Assembly (NCBI GenBank): GCA_028289195.1
Contig: JANQQR010000011.1
Location: forward strand, 1 to 64,000
Length of the DNA: 64,000 nucleotides
Direction of reading: 5' to 3'
Source: Phycisphaerales bacterium
GTDB taxonomy: Bacteria > Planctomycetota > Phycisphaerae > Phycisphaerales > UBA1924
Part shown: positions 15,417 through 22,896 of the stretch, piece after piece
How the letters are laid out: every line of letters begins with the position of its first letter
How positions within the stretch are numbered: position 1 is the stretch's first letter
Program-made: the position numbers and the translations under genes
The notes under the pieces: model-generated
Told to the model about the DNA's origin: nothing
What the model saw: only the letters and a program-made list of their open reading frames with translations
Database searches by the model: none

Positions 15417-16085
15417 TCAGCAGCGACGCCGGCGACGAGCCGCCAGCAGGCCGCCCGCACCAAGCACGCCGAGTGCGCCCGGCGTGGGGATCTGCGCCCG
15501 GAACTCGCCGAGCGTGAAGTCGAGCGCCGGCGTGGCCGGGTCGCCCGTGTTGAAATCAAGCTGCACGCTCGTGATGTCGGTGAGCGCGAACATCCCATCG
15601 GTCACGAACTCTCCGAGGCCGATCGTCGCCGTGCCGATCGAGCCAACGCTCGTCGACGCGCTCGCCGAACCCGTGCCCGGTCCCGACACCAGCGTGATGC
15701 TGAACTCAAAGGCCTGGTCGAGCGACTCGATGTCGAACTCGAAACCGATGATCCCCAAAGCCGCGGCATTGAGGCTCTCGAACGGGTACTCGATCGTCCC
15801 CGTCGCCTCGACCTGCGGGCCGGACTGGAAGCTGTAGACCGTCGGACCCGTCAGCACCTCGGTGAACACCGGGAACGACGTGCCCGAGGGGTTCGAAACA
15901 ACCGCGTCGCTCAGATTGCGATCCTGACCCAGCGCGCCCACGTTCGGATCATCAAACGTGTCGAGCACGATCGTGCCCATCATGCCGGCGCTCGCGCTCC
16001 CCGCAATCAGCGCGATGCCGAGGCCTCCAGCCACGGCGCGCACGCCAACAGCAGCGCGGCCACTTCCCCGGGGGGTGAAAAGCAT
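15417..16085 (-). CDS. Secreted protein with PTPG-CTERM sorting tail
   Basis: 222 residues. An N-terminal signal peptide (residues 1-34, ending AGSASA) is followed by a beta-rich domain with Gly/Ser/Thr-rich loops and no cysteine before the end. The C-terminus, IPTPGALGVLGAGGLLAARRRRR plus a final Cys in outline, has the tripartite form Pro-Thr-Pro-Gly / hydrophobic helix / poly-Arg used by planctomycete variants of the PEP-CTERM signal. It should be an exosortase substrate; an exosortase gene is at 49893-50867. ATG 16085 has AGGAG 6 nt upstream on its strand. The domain itself is unidentified. Confidence 0.85.
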   Translation of the reverse strand: MLFTPRGSGRAAVGVRAVAGGLGIALIAGSASAGMMGTIVLDTFDDPNVGALGQDRNLSDAVVSNPSGTSFPVFTEVLTGPTVYSFQSGPQVEATGTIEYPFESLNAAALGIIGFEFDIESLDQAFEFSITLVSGPGTGSASASTSVGSIGTATIGLGEFVTDGMFALTDITSVQLDFNTGDPATPALDFTLGEFRAQIPTPGALGVLGAGGLLAARRRRRC

Positions 16086-16124
16086 TTCTGACTCCTGTCT
16101 GTCTCTCTCTACATCCCTGTGCAA

Positions 16125-16143
16125 TGGCCCTCGGCGAGGGCCA
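16125..16143 (-). other. Hairpin in the leader of the PTPG-CTERM gene
   Basis: Perfect TGGCCCTC-GGC-GAGGGCCA inverted repeat located 40-58 nt before the start codon at 16085. The remainder of 16144-16350 holds no gene. It ends in a short AT-rich stretch (16330-16365) where the divergent promoters must lie. Confidence 0.5.
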
Positions 16144-16361
16144 GGACCCGGTTGTGCGGACCGGGACGCCACTATCATGCCCCACGAATCGGGCAAAGGC
16201 CAGCCGCTGACCGCCGATATCTCACGGTTTTGAACGGATTTACGCGGGATGCGCGGGTCTGGAAGGGAATCTGTTCGGGTCGAGAGGCCGCCTCCGCCGG
16301 GGGCGCCCGCCAGCCCGTCCCGAGGACCCCGAATCTGGATATTCATTATTTTCTGAAACTA

Positions 16362-16390
16362 TTGCATGGGCAGTGCGCCGGGGGTACGAT
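16362..16390 (+). promoter_or_regulatory. Promoter of the polyprenyl synthase gene
   Basis: TTGCAT (16362-16367), a 17-nt spacer and TACGAT (16385-16390), 10 nt before ATG 16401, just downstream of an AT-rich tract. Confidence 0.65.
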
Positions 16391-16400
16391 CCATCAAGCC

Positions 16401-17405
16401 ATGCACGCCCTGCTCGAGATGTCGCCCCAGCACGCCCAGGTCGCCCCGGCGATCCAGGACGCGCTCGCCCGCGTCGAGCAGCGCTTCGCCGAGCATGCAA
16501 AGTCGGACGTCAGAACCATGGACGTCCTCTGCACCCACGTCGAGCGCTACCGGGGCAAGATGCTCCGCCCCATGCTCGTCGCCCTCTCGGGCATGGCCTG
16601 CGGCAAGCTGAGCGCCACCGACGCCCACATCACCGTCGGAGCCGTCGTCGAGATGATCCACATGGCGACACTCGTCCACGACGACGTCCTCGACGACGCC
16701 GTCACCCGTCGCGGCGGCCCCACGATCAACCACGAGCAGGGCAACATCGCCGCCGTCGTGCTGGGCGATTACCTGTTCGCCCGCTCCTTCCACTTGTGCT
16801 CGACACTCGAATCGCAGCGCACATCGATGCGGATCGGTGAGATCACCGCGACCGTCTGCGAAGGGGAGATGCTGCAGAACGCATCAGCAGGCGATTTCGG
16901 GCTGTCCGAGGACACCTACTTCGACATCATCCATCGCAAGACCGCGGCGCTCATCGCCGTCGCCTGCGAGCTCGGCGCCCACCACGCCGGCGCCGACGAA
17001 GCCACCAGCCGGCGCTTCTTCGACTTCGGCGCCAAGCTCGGCAGCGCCTTCCAGATCCAGGACGACCTCCTCGACCTGGTCGGCGACGAGCGCGTCGTCG
17101 GCAAGACGCTCGGGCGTGACCTCGCCAAGGGCAAGGCCACGCTCCCGGTGATCCACCACCTCGCCAGCCTCGAGCCCGGCGCCCGCGCCGCAGCGGCAGC
17201 GAGGCTCAGCCGGGGCCAGAGCCCCACGCCCGGGTCGCTCTCCATCGTCCCCGACCTCGAGCGCACCGGCTCGATCGTCTACGCCCGGGGCGTCGCCTCC
17301 AGCCTCGTCGCCGAGGCCCGCGCGCTGCTCGCCCCGCTGCCCGACACCGGCGCCAAGGCCTCGCTCGAGGCGATGGCCGCAGCCGTGATCACGCGGGCGT
17401 TCTAG
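16401..17405 (+). CDS. Trans-polyprenyl diphosphate synthase
   Basis: 334 residues, the normal size for an all-helical trans-isoprenyl diphosphate synthase. The first aspartate-rich motif is DDVLDD at 94-99 (preceded by VH) and the second is DD at 221-222 in FQIQDDLLDLVGDE. The basic patch GKMLRPMLVAL binds the allylic or homoallylic diphosphate. Such enzymes chain IPP units onto FPP or GGPP. The resemblance to octaprenyl/heptaprenyl synthases suggests the side chain of menaquinone, though chain length cannot be read off. ATG 16401 follows a good promoter; longer N-terminal extensions run through the intergenic AT-rich tract and are rejected. Confidence 0.92.
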   Translation: MHALLEMSPQHAQVAPAIQDALARVEQRFAEHAKSDVRTMDVLCTHVERYRGKMLRPMLVALSGMACGKLSATDAHITVGAVVEMIHMATLVHDDVLDDAVTRRGGPTINHEQGNIAAVVLGDYLFARSFHLCSTLESQRTSMRIGEITATVCEGEMLQNASAGDFGLSEDTYFDIIHRKTAALIAVACELGAHHAGADEATSRRFFDFGAKLGSAFQIQDDLLDLVGDERVVGKTLGRDLAKGKATLPVIHHLASLEPGARAAAAARLSRGQSPTPGSLSIVPDLERTGSIVYARGVASSLVAEARALLAPLPDTGAKASLEAMAAAVITRAF

Positions 17406-17432
17406 GCCCGGGCGGGCCGATAACCGCCTTCC

Positions 17433-17461
17433 TTGCCCGAAATCCACGCTTCCGATACACT
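17433..17461 (+). promoter_or_regulatory. rpsR promoter
   Basis: TTGCCC (17433-17438), a 17-nt spacer, TACACT (17456-17461). The leader is about 75 nt, and a GAGG lies 6 nt before ATG 17541. Confidence 0.6.
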
Positions 17462-17540
17462 CCCCGGCTCGAATTTGCCCAATCCAACCCCGTCGCCCGA
17501 CCCCCAGAGGCCGGGCCCACAGCCCACGACGAGGATCCCC

Positions 17541-17780
17541 ATGAGCCAGTTCAACCGATTCGGTCAGCCCCGCGCCAAGGTCGTTGTCACCTCCGGCACC
17601 GGCGAGAAGTACGTCGACTACAAGGACGTCGAGAACCTCCGCCGCATGATGAGCGCCAACGGCAAGATCTACGGGCGCAAGCGCCTCAGCGTGTCGGCCT
17701 CTGACCAGCGCAAGATCGCCCAGGCCATCAAGCGGGCCCGCTACATGGGCCTCCTGCCCTACACCAGCGCCACGCTCTAG
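17541..17780 (+). CDS. rpsR: Small ribosomal subunit protein bS18
   Basis: 79 residues with the family core VDYKDVENLRRMMSANGKI, then GRKRLSVSASDQRKIAQAI and the end KRARYMGLLPYT. It binds 16S rRNA in the platform together with bS6. It has its own promoter and is not in the rpsF-ssb-rpsR-rplI arrangement usual in bacteria; its neighbours are a prenyl synthase and a convergent hydrolase. No zinc-binding cysteines are present. The start ATG 17541 has GAGGA upstream. Confidence 0.96.
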   Translation: MSQFNRFGQPRAKVVVTSGTGEKYVDYKDVENLRRMMSANGKIYGRKRLSVSASDQRKIAQAIKRARYMGLLPYTSATL

Positions 17781-17797
17781 GGCCGGCGCTCCCTTCC

Positions 17798-19498
17798 CTA
17801 GTCAAGCACGTGCAGAACGAGTCGCGACGGGCGCCCCTCGTCGTGGAAGATCGTCTGCTGCGCGATCGCCGTCTCGGTCCCGATCTCCGGCTGCTCGCCC
17901 GTATTCAGATTGCGACTGAATCGCGGGAAGTTGCTGCTCGAGATCTCAAGCCGGATCCGGTGCCCCGCCTTGAACAGATTGCTCGTGTAGCCCAGGTCGA
18001 TCCGGATCTCTCGCTCGCCGTCCATCTCGGTGCGCACGATCCCGTCGGTCAGATTCATCGCGTAGCCCTCCGGGCTCACATCGACGAGCTTTGCCGTGAA
18101 GTCCGTCGACGGCGCAGAGCTGTCAGCAAACAGCACCACCTCCACCGGCCCCGTCACACGCAGGTCCTCTTCCAGCACCCCGGTCGAGAACACGAGCACG
18201 TCCTCCCGCAGCGCAACCGACGACTGGTCCATCGCGCCCCACGGCATGACCTTCGGCCAGCAGCACGTGCCCCCGCCGCGGGTGGGCACGGGGTCCGACG
18301 GGTCGTACGTGAAGGCGTCCGACCCTTCGCCACCGGCGCGTGACTCGACCGACAGCCACCCATCGCCCGCACTCGAGTTGGCGCCGCCGCTGGAGCCGAG
18401 CGCGAAGCTCACCTCCCGCGCGCCGGGCACAGGCCAATCCTGATAGTCGTTCCACGCGTTCTCGCCCATCGTGAACACGCGCACGGGCTCGGGCGGCAGC
18501 GGCGCACCTTCGAAGCAGTGCGCCAGGAACGGCACGACCGCCTCGCCGATGAAGTTCATCGAGGCCGCGTCGCCGAAGTCGACCTCGCCGGTCGTCCGCG
18601 ACCCGATGTTCTGATGGTGCCACGGCCCGACGAGTAGCTGCTGACCCTCGCGCCCCGCCTCGCGCATGGTCACGTAGTTCCCGATCGTGTCGCGCTGGAA
18701 CACGTCGTACCAGCCGGCGATGTGCAGCACCGGAACGTCCGGCGCCCGATCGCGCCACGAGCTCCGCGCCCAGTACGCATCGTGCGTGGGGTGCGCGACC
18801 CAGTCGCGGAAGAACGCCGGGTCCTGCCCGAGATGGCCCAGAGCGTCGACGACCGGAAGGCTGGCGAAGATCTCATCCCACGCGTGGTTCTGGAACGACC
18901 CGAACTCCGCCATCGTGAAGCGCGGCGGGGTCATCAGCGACGACCACATCAGCAGCGCGCCGTGGTTGAACGCCCCGTCGATCCAGCACAGGCTGTAGAT
19001 GTCGCCCGGGCTCACGAACGGCACCAGACCCGCGACATGCTCGCTCCCGTCCCGCGCCGCGAGCCACGCGGTGCCGGCCGCGTACGACCCGCCGATCAGG
19101 ACGACCCTCCCCGTCGACCACTCCTGCGCCGCCGCCCACTCAACGGCGTCGTGCCCGTCCTCCGCCTCGTTGCCGAACGGGTCCCACTCGCCCTCGGAGT
19201 CGAACCGGCCCCGCACGTCCTGCAGCACGAAGGCGTACCCCATCGGCGCCAGCGCGCCGGCAAGCATGCGCATCTCCTGACGCCCGTAAGGCGTGCGGCT
19301 CATCACCACGGGGAACCGGCCCTCAGCGTCCGGGCGGATGACGTCGGTCGCCAGGCCGACGCCGTCCCGCATCGGGACCAGCACGCCGTCGTCGCTGGTG
19401 AGGTCGTACCGCTCGCCCTGCGCCAGGCCGGGGACGCCGATCGCCAGCACCACCGTCACCACAACACCCGCGCCGCGCCACTTCGTCATGTGCTTCAT
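17798..19498 (-). CDS. CocE/NonD-family hydrolase (X-Pro dipeptidyl-peptidase type), secreted
   Basis: 566 residues. Signal peptide at 1-27 (GVVVTVVLAIGVPGLAQ). An alpha/beta-hydrolase domain follows with nucleophile Ser138 in IGGSYAAG, the oxyanion-side segment VLQDVRGRFDSEGEWDPF, an Asp in IAGWYDVFQRDT and the catalytic His in LVGPWHHQN. The C-terminal jelly-roll (X-Pro dipeptidyl-peptidase C domain) is seen in ALREDVLVFSTGVLEEDL and FKAGHRIRLEISSSNFPRF. Family members hydrolyse acyl bonds, including beta-lactams, cocaine and X-Pro dipeptides; the substrate here is unknown. ATG 19498 gives a proper signal peptide, better than the in-frame ATG five codons earlier. Confidence 0.92.
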   Translation of the reverse strand: MKHMTKWRGAGVVVTVVLAIGVPGLAQGERYDLTSDDGVLVPMRDGVGLATDVIRPDAEGRFPVVMSRTPYGRQEMRMLAGALAPMGYAFVLQDVRGRFDSEGEWDPFGNEAEDGHDAVEWAAAQEWSTGRVVLIGGSYAAGTAWLAARDGSEHVAGLVPFVSPGDIYSLCWIDGAFNHGALLMWSSLMTPPRFTMAEFGSFQNHAWDEIFASLPVVDALGHLGQDPAFFRDWVAHPTHDAYWARSSWRDRAPDVPVLHIAGWYDVFQRDTIGNYVTMREAGREGQQLLVGPWHHQNIGSRTTGEVDFGDAASMNFIGEAVVPFLAHCFEGAPLPPEPVRVFTMGENAWNDYQDWPVPGAREVSFALGSSGGANSSAGDGWLSVESRAGGEGSDAFTYDPSDPVPTRGGGTCCWPKVMPWGAMDQSSVALREDVLVFSTGVLEEDLRVTGPVEVVLFADSSAPSTDFTAKLVDVSPEGYAMNLTDGIVRTEMDGEREIRIDLGYTSNLFKAGHRIRLEISSSNFPRFSRNLNTGEQPEIGTETAIAQQTIFHDEGRPSRLVLHVLD

Positions 19499-19565
19499 TC
19501 TGGGCCCTCGCATCCCGCCGTTGCATCGCTTATTCCCCGAACAGCCCCCGGCGTTTCAGCAGTCC

Positions 19566-21470
19566 CTACTCCCACCCCTCCGGCGGCGCCGTCGCGCGCC
19601 GACCCGATCCGAACAGACGCACCAGCAGCGCCCGCGCATCATCCGCCGGCGAGCGCGCTTCGAGCACCCGTCGCGCCAGCGCCGGATCCGGCGACAGCAC
19701 GCCCGCCGCGCCCCGGTCGATCACCGAGCCGATGTTCGCCGGGTCGCTCAGGCTCCACACGTGCACCGATCGCCCGCGCGAGTGCGCACGCGCGATGAAC
19801 GCCGGCGACGCGATCAGCGGCTGCACGATGAGCATGTCGACATCCTGACGGGTCAGATCACCGATCGACGCCGTGACGATCAGCCCGACGCGCAGCGCCG
19901 GCTCGATCTCCCGGATCTCGCGCAGGAACGGACCGTCGAGCGAGGTCACGGCGCACCATCCGATCGCGTCCTCGGCGCGCAACAGGTCAACGAGCGATTG
20001 CGCCAGGCCGCTCTCCCGCCCGTGCAGCTTCACCTCGATGTTCAGCCTCGCCCGGTTGCGCACCGCGTTGATCGTCTGCTGCAGCGTCGGGAGCAGCTCG
20101 CCCGCGAACTCCGGCCCGAACCAACTCCCGACATCGACACCGGTGATCTCACGCGTCGTGAGTTCCCACGCACCCTCGGGGCGTCCCGCTGTGCGAGTAA
20201 GTGTCAGGTCGTGCAGCAGCACGATCCCGCCGTCGGAGGTCTGCTGCACGTCGATCTCGATCCAGTCCGCCCTGTCCTCGATCGCGGTATTGACCGCAGC
20301 GAGCGTGTTCTCCGGCGCGCGGGCCGCCGCGCCGCGATGCGCCGTGATCTCGAAGCCCCGGTCGATGCTCGCAATCTCGGCGCTCACGCCGGGAATGGTC
20401 AGCCCCGTCGCGACCACCAGCACGCCCGCAACAAGGCCGGCCCGCGCAAGCCCGGCGCGGCGCACGCGCCCGCTCAGTGTCCCGTCATCCGCCTCCATCT
20501 CGCGTCGGACCTCCCCGCGAACCCGGAAGAACAGCACGGAGTTGATCGACACGAACCAGATCAGCCCGATACACGCGCACGCCGAGAGCACCAGCGTGTT
20601 CACCACCACGAGCAAGGCACCGACGAGCACCAGCGTCGTCGCACCGACGCCCGACGCAAGCGTCACTCCGAGCGCCGAGATGCCGCCGGCAGCACCGCCG
20701 CCGACGAGTGCCAGCAGCGCCGCTCCGAGCGCACAGATCGCGACCCATCGCAGGATCGTCCCGCGCTGGCCTCGCGAGATCCGCACGCTGGTCTCGAACG
20801 CCTCGCGCAGCGGCGCATGCTCCAGGCACACCAGCGGGATGACGAACAGCCACCGCGATGTCAGCCACGCCGCGACGATCACCAGCAGCACCGATCCCAC
20901 CACGAGCGCGGCCAGCAGGCCCGGCGCATCCGGCAGGATCTCGAACACGGCGCTCCGCGGCAGCGCAACGAAACTCCCCGTCACCACGCCCGACACCACG
21001 CCAAAGACCACCGGCAGAACGACCGCCAGGTACAACGCGCCCTTCAGCACAGCGGCGCCCCGCAGCAGATAGAGACGACCGAAGACCTCCTTCAGCGCCG
21101 GACGCACACCAAGACGCTCGCCCCGCTGTGCCGCTCCGGCCTGGAGGACCAGCCCGCCGACCACGATGATGCCCGCCGCCGCCGCTACGGGCGCCCACAG
21201 CAGCAGCAGCGCCGTGCGCGGACTGAGGAAGACGTCCACCAAGTCGTAGTTCACGCGCGCGCCATCGCCCGAGACCGCCAGCAGCCGATACAGCGACCAC
21301 GTGATCAGCGGCGCCAGCACGACGACCGAGAGCAACTCGACCACCGCCGAATAGGCCACGCCCCGCCAGAAGAACCGCCGCGCCAGCGACAGGCTCGCGC
21401 TCACCACGCCGGGACCGATCGCCCGGGCATCGGTCGTGTGGCCTCCGCGATCCGTGGCGTCTGCCGGCAT
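19566..21470 (-). CDS. Membrane-bound glycerophosphodiester phosphodiesterase
   Basis: 634 residues. The N-terminal half (about 30-370) has multiple membrane helices of the GPDPase-memb type: WSLYRLLAVS, LLLWAPVAAAAGIIVVGGLVL, LYLAVVLPVVFGVVSGVV, AALLALVGGGAAGG. A further helix precedes a C-terminal GDPD TIM barrel with catalytic HRG in EITAHRGAAARAPENT, metal ligands in WIEIDVQQTSDG and His in LLHDLTLTRT, then LNIEVKLHG. It cleaves glycerophosphodiesters to glycerol-3-phosphate and an alcohol, probably on the outer face. The ATG at 21470 is chosen because TACGAT lies 7 nt upstream; a TTG at 21488 is the alternative. Divergent from the msrC-like gene. Confidence 0.93.
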   Translation of the reverse strand: MPADATDRGGHTTDARAIGPGVVSASLSLARRFFWRGVAYSAVVELLSVVVLAPLITWSLYRLLAVSGDGARVNYDLVDVFLSPRTALLLLWAPVAAAAGIIVVGGLVLQAGAAQRGERLGVRPALKEVFGRLYLLRGAAVLKGALYLAVVLPVVFGVVSGVVTGSFVALPRSAVFEILPDAPGLLAALVVGSVLLVIVAAWLTSRWLFVIPLVCLEHAPLREAFETSVRISRGQRGTILRWVAICALGAALLALVGGGAAGGISALGVTLASGVGATTLVLVGALLVVVNTLVLSACACIGLIWFVSINSVLFFRVRGEVRREMEADDGTLSGRVRRAGLARAGLVAGVLVVATGLTIPGVSAEIASIDRGFEITAHRGAAARAPENTLAAVNTAIEDRADWIEIDVQQTSDGGIVLLHDLTLTRTAGRPEGAWELTTREITGVDVGSWFGPEFAGELLPTLQQTINAVRNRARLNIEVKLHGRESGLAQSLVDLLRAEDAIGWCAVTSLDGPFLREIREIEPALRVGLIVTASIGDLTRQDVDMLIVQPLIASPAFIARAHSRGRSVHVWSLSDPANIGSVIDRGAAGVLSPDPALARRVLEARSPADDARALLVRLFGSGRRATAPPEGWE

Positions 21471-21477
21471 GACACCG

Positions 21478-21483
21478 ATCGTA
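21478..21483 (-). promoter_or_regulatory. -10 box of the leaderless glycerophosphodiesterase gene
   Basis: TACGAT on the minus strand, 7 nt from ATG 21470; no Shine-Dalgarno. Confidence 0.45.
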
Positions 21484-21504
21484 CCCAACGCCGGCGCGCC
21501 GCCC

Positions 21505-21510
21505 TATCGT
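21505..21510 (+). promoter_or_regulatory. -10 box of the leaderless GAF-domain gene
   Basis: TATCGT 6 nt before ATG 21517; no Shine-Dalgarno. It shares a 46-nt divergent intergenic with the box at 21478-21483, so the two polymerases would overlap. Confidence 0.45.
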
Positions 21511-21516
21511 CCCGCC

Positions 21517-22017
21517 ATGCCCGAAGCCCCCGGACAACCCCGCGACTACACGAGCATCACCCCGCCCGATCCCGAGGCCGGATCCATCGAGGCGCGCATG
21601 CGGGCGCTCACCGATTCGCTGTGGGACGCGCTGCACACCCAGAACGTCAGCTGGATCGGCTTCTACTTCGGGCCCGGCTGGACGCTCGAAGACGCCCGAA
21701 CAGTGGGGGACGCCGAAATGCTCCTCGGACCCTGCCGCAACAAACCCGCCTGCTCGCCGATCGGCCTCCACGGCGCCTGCGGCAAGAGCCTTCTCGACGC
21801 CGCCCCGCTGGTCGTCCACGACGTGAAGGACCTCGGCGAGGGATACGTCGCCTGCGACCCGCGCGACCAGTCCGAGGTGGTGATCCCGCTGTTCGACGAG
21901 TCGGGGCGCTGCTACGCCGTGCTCGATGCCGACAGCTTCGACGTCGGCGCCTTCGATGAGCGCGACGCCCGCGAACTCGCGCGCCTGTGCGCCGAGGCCG
22001 GGCTCACCTCCCGCTAG
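21517..22017 (+). CDS. msrC: Free methionine-(R)-sulfoxide reductase (GAF domain)
   Basis: 166 residues forming a single GAF domain of the fRMsr type. The three cysteines of the family are present: Cys79 in RNKPAC, Cys88 in HGACG and Cys113 in GYVACDPRDQSE. In the E. coli enzyme these perform the thiol chemistry that reduces free Met-R-sulfoxide. Other family blocks are VSWIGFYFGPGWTL, EVVIPLFDESG and AVLDADSFDVGAFDE. The ATG at 21517 is apparently leaderless (TATCGT 6 nt upstream). Together with the MsrB lipoprotein at the right end of the window it indicates a capacity to repair oxidised methionine both free and in protein. Confidence 0.9.
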   Translation: MPEAPGQPRDYTSITPPDPEAGSIEARMRALTDSLWDALHTQNVSWIGFYFGPGWTLEDARTVGDAEMLLGPCRNKPACSPIGLHGACGKSLLDAAPLVVHDVKDLGEGYVACDPRDQSEVVIPLFDESGRCYAVLDADSFDVGAFDERDARELARLCAEAGLTSR

Positions 22018-22153
22018 CGCCCGCCCACGCGCCACATCCCCTACAGACCCACCCCCGCGCTGCGCCGCGCATGCTGTCCGTTGGTCGCGGCCCGCCCTGA
22101 TTTCGACGCTGTCCTGAACGGGTTCTCGCCCGCAGCCATCAGGAGCCGACTCC

Positions 22154-22735
22154 ATGCGCACGCGCACCATCTCGATCCGACTCGTCCTCTGCCTGCTCGT
22201 CATCGCCGCCTTCGCGTGGCCCACGCCGCAGGCCGCCGCGTCGTCGACCGAAGAGCTCTCGCCCGAGAAGCTCGAGAAGATGGAGCTCAAGGCCGAGCGC
22301 ACCCTCGAGAAGGCCATGCTCAAGTTCGACAAGCTCGAAGAGAAGGTCGAGAAGAAGATGGACAAGATCGAGGACCGATTCGCGAGCAAGGCCGGGCGCT
22401 ACGCCGAGCGCGGCGCCCCCATGGAGATCCTCGAAGACCTCGCGGATTCGATGGAAGACAGGCTCTTCGGCCAGGCCGAGGCCCTGTGCGAGAAGGTGCG
22501 CAAGCACGAAGCCAAGACGCTCGACAAGCTCGAGCGCCTCTGCGCCGACCCCGACATGATGGACATGGTCGCCGACCAGGCCCGCGACCTCTGCGACGAG
22601 ATCGAAGAGGCGCGCGACGAGGTCGAGTTCCAGATCGACGCCGTCCTCGAGGTGCTCGAAGGCGGCCTGCCCGACCCCGAGGATCTCGAAGAAGAGATCA
22701 TCGAGGTGATCGAGCAGCTGATCTCCGGCTTCTGA
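22154..22735 (+). CDS. Secreted, highly charged helical protein
   Basis: 193 residues: signal peptide (residues 1-30, RLVLCLLVIAAFAWPTPQAAA), then a Lys/Glu-rich helical region (KLEKMELKAERTLEKAML, KLEEKVEKKMDKIEDRF) likely to form a coiled coil, and a more acidic C-terminal half (EVEFQIDAVLEVLEGG, EEEIIEVIEQLISGF). Three cysteines lie in the middle (EALCEKV, ERLCADP, ARDLCDE). AGGAG at 22141-22145 supports ATG 22154. No family recognised; a periplasmic scaffolding or chaperone-like role would be guesswork. Confidence 0.8.
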   Translation: MRTRTISIRLVLCLLVIAAFAWPTPQAAASSTEELSPEKLEKMELKAERTLEKAMLKFDKLEEKVEKKMDKIEDRFASKAGRYAERGAPMEILEDLADSMEDRLFGQAEALCEKVRKHEAKTLDKLERLCADPDMMDMVADQARDLCDEIEEARDEVEFQIDAVLEVLEGGLPDPEDLEEEIIEVIEQLISGF

Positions 22736-22896
22736 GCCCGCCCCACGCTCCTCCCCGGGGGGCCCCGGCCGCACACGATCAATCTCGCCCCCTCCTCCTC
22801 GGCCGGCCTTGCACCGGCCCCGATCGGCATCACACTAGACTGATCGCTGACGGTTTCCGGGCTTGCGCCCTGGAGGACCAGGGGAGGAGTTTCGAC

